Assembly: GCF_009600315.1 (NCBI RefSeq)
Contig: NZ_WIWC01000049.1
Span: 1 to 37,928, forward strand
Length of the DNA: 37,928 nucleotides
Direction of reading: 5' to 3'
Source of the DNA: Pseudomonas helleri
GTDB taxonomy: Bacteria; Pseudomonadota; Gammaproteobacteria; Pseudomonadales; Pseudomonadaceae
The position numbers and the translations under genes were made by a program. Numbering within the stretch: position 1 is the stretch's first letter; every line of letters starts with the position of its first letter. The notes under the pieces were generated by a model. The model saw only the letters and a program-made list of their open reading frames with translations, made no database searches and was not told the DNA's origin. Below, one piece after another: positions 31,858 through 37,928 of the stretch.

Positions 31858-32811
31858 ATGAGCGTTCGAGTCGGGATTGTCATGGACCCCATTGCGGGCA
31901 TCTCCTATAAGAAGGACAGCTCGCTGGCCATGTTACTGGCCGCACAGGATCGCGGCTGGACGTTGTTCTATATGGAGCAGCAAGACCTCTACCTGAACGA
32001 AGGTAAGGCCCGTGCGCGGATGAAGCCGCTCAACGTGTTCGCCAACCCGGAAAAATGGTTTGAGCTGGGCACCGAAACCGACACCGCCCTGAGCGATCTG
32101 GACGTGATCCTGATGCGCAAGGACCCGCCCTTCGACATGGAGTTCGTGTACTCCACCTATTTGCTCGAACAGGCTGAGCGTGACGGCGTGCTGATCGTCA
32201 ACAAGCCGCAGAGCCTGCGTGACTGCAACGAAAAACTCTTCGCCACCCAATTCACCCAGTGCACACCGCCGACGGTGGTCAGCCGCCGCGCCGATGTCTT
32301 GCGTGAATTCGCCGCCTTGCACGGCGACGTGATCCTCAAGCCGTTGGACGGCATGGGCGGCACTTCGATTTTCCGCCACCGGGTCGGCGACCCGAACCTG
32401 TCGGTAATCCTTGAAACCCTGACGGCCAACGGCACGCAGCAAATCATGGCGCAGGGCTATTTGCCCGCGATCAAGGACGGCGACAAGCGCATCCTGATGA
32501 TCGACGGCGAACCGGTGGATTACTGCCTGGCGCGCATTCCGGCGCAGGGTGAAACCCGTGGCAACCTGGCCGCTGGCGGCCGTGGAGAAGCCCGGCCATT
32601 GAGCGAAAAAGACCGCTGGATCGCCGCACAAGTTGGCCCGACCCTGCGTGAAAAAGGGCTCTTGTTTGTCGGCTTGGACGTGATCGGTGAACACCTTACC
32701 GAAATTAACGTTACCAGCCCGACGTGTATCCGTGAGATCGATAACGCTTTTGGCACCAACATCGGCGCCCTGCTGATGGATGCGATTGAGCGCAAACTCG
32801 CTGCACGCTGA
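31858..32811 (+). CDS. gshB: Glutathione synthetase
   Basis: A 317-residue ATP-grasp enzyme joining gamma-glutamylcysteine and glycine. 'VGIVMDPIAGISYKKDSSLAML' is the family N-terminus; 'LMRKDPPFDMEFVYSTYLLE' and 'VNKPQSLRDCNEKLFA' follow; the ATP-binding part has 'DVILKPLDGMGGTSIFR' near residue 158 and 'GLDVIGEHLTEINVTSPTC' at the metal site. GAGGAAA before the ATG at 31858 fixes the start; the longer frame from 31738 is spurious. Placement beside pilG is the normal Pseudomonas arrangement. Confidence 0.97.
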   Translation: MSVRVGIVMDPIAGISYKKDSSLAMLLAAQDRGWTLFYMEQQDLYLNEGKARARMKPLNVFANPEKWFELGTETDTALSDLDVILMRKDPPFDMEFVYSTYLLEQAERDGVLIVNKPQSLRDCNEKLFATQFTQCTPPTVVSRRADVLREFAALHGDVILKPLDGMGGTSIFRHRVGDPNLSVILETLTANGTQQIMAQGYLPAIKDGDKRILMIDGEPVDYCLARIPAQGETRGNLAAGGRGEARPLSEKDRWIAAQVGPTLREKGLLFVGLDVIGEHLTEINVTSPTCIREIDNAFGTNIGALLMDAIERKLAAR

Positions 32812-32830
32812 TCTGCACACCTAAGAACAC

Positions 32831-32880
32831 GACCAACATTGCGCTATCATGCGCAACCCGTGAACAACGCGATGTTGGTC
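32831..32880. promoter_or_regulatory. Nested inverted repeats directly before the TonB gene
   Basis: GACCAACAT (32831-32839) and ATGTTGGTC (32872-32880) are perfect inverse complements. Inside, TTGCGC and GCGCAA flank TATCAT, which itself looks like a -10 element. TCTTTCT follows the outer repeat. It could be an operator, a weak gshB terminator or a leader hairpin of tonB. Confidence 0.45.
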
Positions 32881-32888
32881 TTTCTGTT

Positions 32889-33788
32889 ATGACACTCCCC
32901 AGCGACCTGCCCCCTGAACTGAGCCATAGCGGCGTGCGCGCAGCTGACCGGCTGGGATTTACCCTGTTCGTCGCTGCGCTGATTCACATCGCCGTGATTC
33001 TGGGGGTGGGCTTCAGCATGAGCGAGCCTAAACAGATCAGCAAAACCCTGGAAATCACCCTCTCCACCTTCAAAAGCGATAAAGCCCCGGAAAAAGCTGA
33101 TTTTCTGGCACAGGACAATCAGCAAGGCAGCGGCACTCTGGACAAGAAAGCGGTGCCCAAAACCACCGAAATTGCGCCGTTCCAGGACAACGCAGTGAAA
33201 AAGGTTACGCCGCCTCCGGCAGCCAAGCCCGAGCAACCCCAAGCCGCGCCCAAGCCGTCGGTGACCACCGTGGCCCCCCAGCCAAAAAAAGCCGTCAGCG
33301 AACCGCACAAGGTCAAAACCGAAGCGGCGCCCAAAGCCAACATTCCCACGTTTGACAGCTCACAGCTGTCCAGCGAGATTTCCAGCCTCGAAGCCGAACT
33401 GGCCAATGACCAGCAGCTGTATGCCAAGCGTCCCAAGATTTACCGCATGAGTGCGGCATCGACCATGCGCGACAAAGGCGCCTGGTACAAAGAGGACTGG
33501 CGCAAGAAAATCGAACGTATCGGCAACCTCAACTACCCCGAACAAGCGCGCCGCGAGAAAATCTACGGCACGCTGCGGTTGTTGGTCTCGATCAATCGTG
33601 ACGGCTCGCTGCATGAAGTGCTGGTGCTTGAGTCTTCCGGGCAACCGTTGCTGGATCAAGCCGCACAACGCATCGTCAGGCTGGCGGCCCCATTTGCGCC
33701 GTTCACCGGCGACCTGGCAGACATTGATCGACTGGAGATCATCCGTACCTGGAAGTTTACCCAGGGCGACCGGTTGTCGAGTAATTAG
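32889..33788 (+). CDS. TonB-family protein (TonB3-like)
   Basis: A 299-residue energy-transducing protein. A short cytoplasmic N-terminus of about 22 residues leads to a membrane segment at 24-44 carrying a histidine ('LIHIAVILG', like the essential His of TonB). A Pro/Lys/Ala-rich spacer lies around 105-150 ('PPPAAKPEQPQAAPKP'). The C-terminal TonB domain covers about 205-295 ('YPEQARREKIYGTLRLLVSI', 'VLVLESSGQPLLDQAAQRIV', 'AAPFAPF'). The locus corresponds to PA0406, tonB3, which P. aeruginosa needs for twitching motility and pilus assembly rather than iron uptake; its place beside the pil-chp genes agrees. No exbB/exbD is adjacent. Confidence 0.92.
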   Translation: MTLPSDLPPELSHSGVRAADRLGFTLFVAALIHIAVILGVGFSMSEPKQISKTLEITLSTFKSDKAPEKADFLAQDNQQGSGTLDKKAVPKTTEIAPFQDNAVKKVTPPPAAKPEQPQAAPKPSVTTVAPQPKKAVSEPHKVKTEAAPKANIPTFDSSQLSSEISSLEAELANDQQLYAKRPKIYRMSAASTMRDKGAWYKEDWRKKIERIGNLNYPEQARREKIYGTLRLLVSINRDGSLHEVLVLESSGQPLLDQAAQRIVRLAAPFAPFTGDLADIDRLEIIRTWKFTQGDRLSSN

Positions 33789-33851
33789 CAGACAAGGCTT
33801 TTATCATCCGCCAACTTGTCAGTTTACGTTGCCAGCGCCACACTAAGGCTC

Positions 33852-34424
33852 ATGAAAAACCACGCCCCGACTTACCTCAAGCATCAATTTCTGATCGCCA
33901 TGCCGCACATGGCTGACCCGAACTTTGCCCAGACCTTGACTTACATCGTCGAGCACACGGCCAATGGGGCCATGGGGCTGGTGATCAACCGCCCTTCTGA
34001 CCTCACCCTGGCCGATATTCTGGAGCAACTGCGCCCGGACAAAACGCCTTCGCCCTTGTGCCAGCATGTGCCGATCTACGTCGGCGGGCCGGTGATGGTT
34101 GACCGTGGCTTTGTGCTGCATCCTGCCGGCCACACATTCGATGCAACCGTCGAACTGGAAGACGGGCTGGCGCTCAGCACTTCGGCCGATGTGCTGTCCA
34201 GCATTGCCGACGGCCACGGCCCGCAACGCAGCATTATCTGTCTGGGCTATGCCGGGTGGGACTCCGGTCAGCTCGAAGCCGAACTGGCCGACAACGCGTG
34301 GCTGACCTGCCCATACTCCGCACATATCCTGTTTGAAACACCCTGCGAGCTGCGCCTTGACGCTGCCGCCAAACACCTCGGAGTCGATCTCAATTTGTTA
34401 ACCCGTCAAGCAGGCCATTCCTGA
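33852..34424 (+). CDS. yqgE: YqgE/AlgH family protein (DUF179)
   Basis: A 190-residue protein of the DUF179 family, soluble, without known catalytic activity. 'YLKHQFLIAMPHMADPNFAQTLTYIVEH', 'GAMGLVINRPSDLTL', 'VYVGGPV' and 'YAGWDSGQLEAEL..NAWLTCP' are the signature segments. In P. aeruginosa it is annotated as AlgH from alginate studies, but its role is not clear. AAGG before the ATG at 33852 supports this start over 33816. Its TGA overlaps the ruvX ATG by one base, so the two are co-translated. Confidence 0.93.
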   Translation: MKNHAPTYLKHQFLIAMPHMADPNFAQTLTYIVEHTANGAMGLVINRPSDLTLADILEQLRPDKTPSPLCQHVPIYVGGPVMVDRGFVLHPAGHTFDATVELEDGLALSTSADVLSSIADGHGPQRSIICLGYAGWDSGQLEAELADNAWLTCPYSAHILFETPCELRLDAAAKHLGVDLNLLTRQAGHS

Positions 34425-34858
34425 TGGCCGCACTCCGTTTATTGCTGGGTTTTGACTACGGCACACGCTCCATTGGCGTTGCTGTTGGCCAGATGATCAC
34501 CGGGCAGGCACGCGAGTTGTGCAACCTGAAAGCCGAAAATGGCATTCCCAAATGGGAAGAGATCGAAAAGCTGATCAAGGAATGGCAACCCGACGCGCTG
34601 GTGGTCGGTATGCCCTTGAACATGGACGGCACCCCGAGCGACTTCTGTGCCCGTGCGCAAAAGTTCGCCAACCGCCTCAATGGCCGTTTCAATTTGCCCG
34701 TGTTCACCCACGACGAACGCCTGACCACCTTCGAGGCCAAAGGCGAGCGCCGGGCCCAGGGCGGCCAGCGGGGCAGTTACCGCGACAACCCCGTCGATGC
34801 CATTGCCGCCAAGCTGGTGCTGCAAGGCTGGCTCGACGAGAACCCCGCTGAATCTTGA
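34424..34858 (+). CDS. ruvX: RuvX/YqgF, RNase H-fold nuclease (pre-16S rRNA processing)
   Basis: A 144-residue RNase-H-fold protein. 'LLLGFDYGTRSIGVAVGQ' carries the first catalytic Asp (residue 11), 'DALVVGMPLNMDGTPSDFC' and 'VFTHDERLTTFEA' the middle motifs, and 'DNPVDAIAAKLVLQGWL' the last Asp. The family was predicted as a Holliday junction resolvase and is implicated in 5'-end maturation of 16S rRNA. It is essential or near-essential in many bacteria. It is translationally coupled to yqgE and followed by pyrR after 89 bases. Confidence 0.95.
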   Translation: MAALRLLLGFDYGTRSIGVAVGQMITGQARELCNLKAENGIPKWEEIEKLIKEWQPDALVVGMPLNMDGTPSDFCARAQKFANRLNGRFNLPVFTHDERLTTFEAKGERRAQGGQRGSYRDNPVDAIAAKLVLQGWLDENPAES

Positions 34859-34947
34859 GTCTGATACTGCGTTAGTCACTATGACGCGGTCCATTGTTTG
34901 CGCCCGCCGCGGCCCGTTTTGCCGCGCGCTGCTTTTAAGGAGCCACC

Positions 34948-35466
34948 ATGATCCTGCCTGTCCCGACTGAACTGATCACTCAGATGGCGCTTGATCTCAA
35001 AGCCCATCTGGCCCGTCGCAACATCACTGAACCGCGCTTTATCGGCATTCGCACCGGCGGTATCTGGGTGGCTCAAGCGCTGCTGCGCGCCCTGAACAGC
35101 GATGCGCCGCTGGGTACGCTGGATGTGTCGTTTTACCGCGACGACTTCAGCCAGAACGGCCTGCACCCGCAAGTGCGTCCCTCGGAGCTGCCGTTCGAAA
35201 TCGACGGCCAGCATCTGGTGTTGATTGATGACGTACTGATGAGCGGACGCACCATTCGCGCCGCGCTCAACGAATTATTCGACTATGGTCGTCCGGCCAG
35301 CGTAACGCTCGTCAGCCTGCTCGATCTGGACGCTGCGGAGTTGCCGATACGCCCGGACGTCGTGGGTGCCACCTTGCCACTCAAACCGAACGAGCGGATC
35401 AAATTGTCCGGCCCCGCGCCGCTGACTCTGGAACTGCAAGATTCATCCGTAAACCCTGCCCAATAA
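34948..35466 (+). CDS. pyrR: PyrR, bifunctional pyr regulator / uracil phosphoribosyltransferase family
   Basis: A 172-residue type-I phosphoribosyltransferase-fold protein. The PRPP loop 'VLIDDVLMSGRTIRAAL' is at about residues 91-107, preceded by 'FIGIRTGGIWVAQAL' and 'LDVSFYRDDFS'. In Bacillus PyrR binds pyr mRNA as attenuator; in Pseudomonas it is linked to transcriptional control of pyrimidine genes, by a mechanism less well defined. AAGGAGCC is the ribosome site. It is followed by pyrB after 12 bases. I saw no clear PyrR-binding attenuator in the 89 bases before it. Confidence 0.95.
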   Translation: MILPVPTELITQMALDLKAHLARRNITEPRFIGIRTGGIWVAQALLRALNSDAPLGTLDVSFYRDDFSQNGLHPQVRPSELPFEIDGQHLVLIDDVLMSGRTIRAALNELFDYGRPASVTLVSLLDLDAAELPIRPDVVGATLPLKPNERIKLSGPAPLTLELQDSSVNPAQ

Positions 35467-35478
35467 GAGACCATTGCG

Positions 35479-36483
35479 ATGACGCCTACAGACGCCAAGC
35501 GCCCGCTGCAGCTCAATGATCAGGGCCAGTTGCGCCACTTCCTGTCGCTCGACGGCCTGTCCCGCGAACTGCTGACGGAAATTCTCGACACCGCTGACTC
35601 GTTCCTCGAAGTCGGCGCCCGAGCCGTGAAAAAAGTCCCTTTGTTACGCGGCAAGACCGTGTGCAATGTGTTCTTCGAAAACTCTACCCGCACCCGCACG
35701 ACCTTTGAGATGGCGGCTCAGCGGTTGTCCGCTGACGTGATCACACTCAACGTGTCCACGTCGTCGGCGAGCAAGGGTGAAACTTTGCTCGACACCCTGC
35801 GCAACCTTGAAGCGATGGCGGCCGACATGTTCGTGGTACGCCACGGCGACTCCGGCGCCGCGCACTTCATTGCCGAACACGTGTGCCCGCAAGTAGCGAT
35901 CATCAACGGCGGCGACGGACGTCATGCGCACCCGACCCAGGGCATGCTCGACATGCTGACCATTCGTCGTCACAAGGGTGGCTTTGAAAACCTGTCGGTC
36001 GCCATCGTCGGCGACATTCTCCACTCGCGTGTGGCGCGCTCGAACATGATTGCGCTCAAGACTTTGGGCTGTAAGGACATTCGCGTCATCGCACCGAAAA
36101 CCTTGCTGCCCATCGGCATCGAACAATACGGCGTGAAGGTGTACACCGACATGACCGAAGGCCTGAAAGACGTCGACGTGGTCATCATGCTGCGCCTGCA
36201 ACGCGAGCGCATGTCCGGTGGCCTGCTGCCGAGCGAAGGCGAGTTCTATCGCCTGTTTGGTCTGACCACCGCACGGCTGGCCGGCGCCAAACCAGACTGC
36301 ATCGTGATGCACCCCGGCCCAATCAACCGGGGCGTGGAAATCGAATCCGCAGTGGCCGACGGCCCGCATTCGGTCATCCTCAATCAAGTGACCTACGGTA
36401 TCGCCGTGCGCATGGCGGTGTTGTCCATGACCATGAGCGGGCAAACGGCCCAGCGCCAATTCGAACAGGAGAAAGCCCAGTGA
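35479..36483 (+). CDS. pyrB: Aspartate carbamoyltransferase catalytic chain
   Basis: A 334-residue transcarbamoylase for the first committed pyrimidine step. Carbamoyl-phosphate loop STRTR at residues 69-73, 'SSASKGETLLDTL' near 95 (lysine loop shared between subunits), 'GDGRHAHPTQ', and 'MHPGPINRGVEI' are intact. The N-terminal extension of about 30 residues ('TPTDAKRPLQLNDQGQLRH') is the Pseudomonas-type extension tied to nucleotide inhibition. There is no pyrI regulatory chain; instead the neighbour is a dead dihydroorotase, giving the known dodecameric PyrB-PyrC' complex. The stop overlaps the next gene's GTG start by four bases. Confidence 0.97.
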   Translation: MTPTDAKRPLQLNDQGQLRHFLSLDGLSRELLTEILDTADSFLEVGARAVKKVPLLRGKTVCNVFFENSTRTRTTFEMAAQRLSADVITLNVSTSSASKGETLLDTLRNLEAMAADMFVVRHGDSGAAHFIAEHVCPQVAIINGGDGRHAHPTQGMLDMLTIRRHKGGFENLSVAIVGDILHSRVARSNMIALKTLGCKDIRVIAPKTLLPIGIEQYGVKVYTDMTEGLKDVDVVIMLRLQRERMSGGLLPSEGEFYRLFGLTTARLAGAKPDCIVMHPGPINRGVEIESAVADGPHSVILNQVTYGIAVRMAVLSMTMSGQTAQRQFEQEKAQ

Positions 36484-37751
36484 AGCTCAGCATTCTCGGC
36501 GCCCGCGTCATTGATCCAAGCAGCCAACTGGATCAAGTGACTGACCTGCATCTGGAAGCGGGAAAAATTGTGGCGATTGGTGCTGCACCCGCCGGTTTCA
36601 GCCCAACCCGAACCATCGATGCCAAAGGCCTGGTGGCTGCACCGGGGCTGGTCGATCTGAACGTCGCTTTGCGCGAGCCGGGTTACAGCCGCAAAGGCAC
36701 CATCGCCAGCGAAACCCGCGCTGCGGCGGCTGGCGGCGTGACCAGCCTGTGCTGCCCCCCTCACACCAAACCGGTGCTGGACACCTCTGCCGTGGCCGAG
36801 CTGATCCTTGACCGCGCCCGTGAGGCTGGTAACTGCAAAGTGTTCCCCATTGGTGCACTGAGCAAAGGACTGGAAGGCGAGCAACTGGCCGAACTGATTG
36901 CCCTGCGCGATGCTGGTTGTGTTGCGTTTGGCAACGGCCTGAACAGCTTCACCAATGCACGCACCCTATGCAGGGCATTGGAATACGCGGCCACCTTTGA
37001 TCTGACCGTGATTTTCCATTCACAGGATCGTGACCTGGCCGAGGGCGGTATCGCCCATGATGGCCCGATGGCAGCCTTCCGTGGCTTGCCGGGCATCCCG
37101 GAGACGGCTGAAACCGTGGCTTTGGCGCGTGATTTGCTGCTGGTAGAGCAAAGCGGCGTGCGTGCGCACTTCAGTCAACTGACCAGCGCGCGCGGTGTAG
37201 CCCTGATTGCTCAGGCTCAGGCGCGGGGTTTGAAAGTCACGGCTGACGTGGCGTTGTATCAATTAATTTTGACGGATGAAGCGCTGGTGGATTTTTCCAG
37301 CGTGTATCACGTACAACCGCCGCTGCGCACCCGCGCAGACCGCGACGGTTTACGAGAGGCGGTGAAATCGGGGGTGGTATCAGCCATCTCCAGCCACCAT
37401 CAGCCACACGAGCGTGATGCCAAACTGGCGCCATTCGGTGCAACCGAGCCGGGAATGAGCGGCGTCGAGTTGCTGCTGCCATTGGCAATGACCTTGGTGG
37501 AAGACGGCTTGCTCGATTTGCCGACCTTGCTGGCGCGACTGAGTGCTGGCCCGGCTGATGCGTTGCGTTTACCTGCGGGTCGGTTGAGCACAGGTTCACC
37601 CGCGGATCTGGTGGTGTTTGACCCAGCTGCCTCGACCGTGGCGGGCGAAAAATGGTTGTCCAAGGGTGATAACTGCCCGTTCCTGGGCCATTGCCTGCCG
37701 AGCGCCGTGCGTTACACCTTGGTAGACGGCCGGATCAGCTACGAAGGCTAA
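36480..37751 (+). CDS. pyrC': Inactive dihydroorotase homologue (PyrC', PyrX), structural partner of PyrB
   Basis: A 423-residue amidohydrolase-fold protein that starts with GTG inside the pyrB stop (GTGA). The metal-binding H-x-H of true dihydroorotases is changed: the barrel strand reads 'GLVDLNVALREPG', i.e. Asn61 and Ala63 in place of the two histidines. Later metal-ligand strands are also altered ('VIFHSQD', 'VTADVALYQLIL'). It therefore cannot be catalytic. In P. putida and P. aeruginosa such a protein is needed to assemble active aspartate carbamoyltransferase, while real dihydroorotases are encoded elsewhere. Coupled translation with pyrB supports the same role here. Confidence 0.95.
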   Translation: MKLSILGARVIDPSSQLDQVTDLHLEAGKIVAIGAAPAGFSPTRTIDAKGLVAAPGLVDLNVALREPGYSRKGTIASETRAAAAGGVTSLCCPPHTKPVLDTSAVAELILDRAREAGNCKVFPIGALSKGLEGEQLAELIALRDAGCVAFGNGLNSFTNARTLCRALEYAATFDLTVIFHSQDRDLAEGGIAHDGPMAAFRGLPGIPETAETVALARDLLLVEQSGVRAHFSQLTSARGVALIAQAQARGLKVTADVALYQLILTDEALVDFSSVYHVQPPLRTRADRDGLREAVKSGVVSAISSHHQPHERDAKLAPFGATEPGMSGVELLLPLAMTLVEDGLLDLPTLLARLSAGPADALRLPAGRLSTGSPADLVVFDPAASTVAGEKWLSKGDNCPFLGHCLPSAVRYTLVDGRISYEG

Positions 37752-37754
37752 GAG

Positions 37755-37798
37755 CACCCTCACCCCAACCCTCTCCCAGAGGGAGAGGGAGAGGGAGC
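37755..37798. repeat. Palindromic CCCTCTCCC-GGGAGAGGG repeat after pyrC'
   Basis: CACCCTCACCCCAACCCTCTCCC followed by AGAGGGAGAGGG is the inverted counterpart of the copy at 13935-13976. It lies four bases after the pyrC' stop. Confidence 0.8.
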
Positions 37799-37837
37799 TT
37801 GATTTGTGGCGTTGTGAAGACTTGCTTTTGCTATTAG

Positions 37838-37856
37838 TCCCCTCTCCCTCCGGGAG
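37838..37856. repeat. Truncated second copy of the palindromic repeat
   Basis: TCCCCTCTCCCTCCGGGAG is the first half and the beginning of the second half of the same repeat type (other copies continue GGGAGAGGG). It breaks off after GGGAG, exactly where TGTATGG begins. Confidence 0.6.
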
Positions 37857-37928
37857 TGTATGGACCGGGGACATCGCGAACACTTTGTTCGGAGACATAG
37901 CGAACAGTTAGCGAAGCGATTTCCCTGA
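37857..37928. mobile_element. Probable end of an IS21-like insertion sequence, running out of the window
   Basis: Beginning with TGT at 37857, the sequence has two tandem units 24 bases apart: GGGGACATCGCGAACA (37867-37882) and GGAGACATAGCGAACA (37891-37906), identical at 14 of 16 positions. TGT ends and multiple short repeats near the tips are features of IS21-family elements. No transposase gene is inside the window. The family is a best guess; IS481-type elements also start with TGT. Confidence 0.45.

Noticed and set aside
34859..34947. Region before pyrR examined as a PyrR-binding attenuator
   Set aside because: GC-rich segments are present but no clear antiterminator/terminator pair or conserved PyrR-binding loop.

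Overview
The window is a chromosomal segment of a gammaproteobacterium, almost certainly a Pseudomonas of the fluorescens/fragi/putida type. The evidence is gene order: bioA-rsmE, metF-ahcY, chpA-pilJIHG, and gshB-tonB-yqgE-ruvX-pyrR-pyrB-pyrC' follow the core arrangement known around PA0401-PA0432 of P. aeruginosa. The species cannot be named from this stretch alone.

Layout. Positions 1-1400 are AT-rich and look acquired: an XRE regulator overlaps a queuosine-precursor-transporter-like (VUT) gene that is cut off at the window edge. Next come a small DUF6124-type protein, a CPA1 Na+/H+ antiporter, and a split membrane PQQ dehydrogenase (4-TM anchor plus periplasmic quinoprotein). A LysR regulator then faces an operon of a DadA-like FAD oxidoreductase, a RidA protein and a periplasmic amino-acid-binding protein, with a good LysR box between them. 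A VapBC toxin-antitoxin pair sits before rsmE and bioA. Cytochrome b561 and YceI follow, preceded by response-regulator-like direct repeats, then the RhlE2-type helicase. A second AT-rich island holds an orphan protein of two tandem jelly-roll carbohydrate-binding-like domains. The methionine-cycle genes ahcY (with a recognisable SAH riboswitch) and metF come next, then a hot-dog thioesterase, an FNT-family channel and a hemolysin III/PAQR-like protein.

The right third holds the Pil-Chp chemosensory cluster for type IV pili, on the minus strand: pilG, pilH, pilI, pilJ, chpA, chpC. Both adaptation enzymes of the P. aeruginosa cluster, PilK methyltransferase and ChpB methylesterase, are missing from between these genes, and ChpA is shorter than in P. 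aeruginosa. Divergent from pilG run gshB, a TonB3-like gene, yqgE, ruvX, pyrR, pyrB and a catalytically dead dihydroorotase (pyrC') that partners PyrB. The window ends in two palindromic Pseudomonas repeats; the second is interrupted by what looks like the end of an IS21-like insertion sequence.

How the genes work together. DadA-like oxidase, RidA and the binding protein form a plausible import-oxidise-detoxify unit for an amino acid. The SAH riboswitch couples ahcY to its substrate. TonB3, beside the pilus genes, belongs to a set tied to twitching motility in P. aeruginosa. No rRNA, tRNA, CRISPR array or prophage was seen. The best candidates for something little described are the orphan two-domain protein at 16321-17067, the split quinoprotein, and the DadA-like/RidA/binding-protein operon. 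I found no convincing wholly new multi-gene system.
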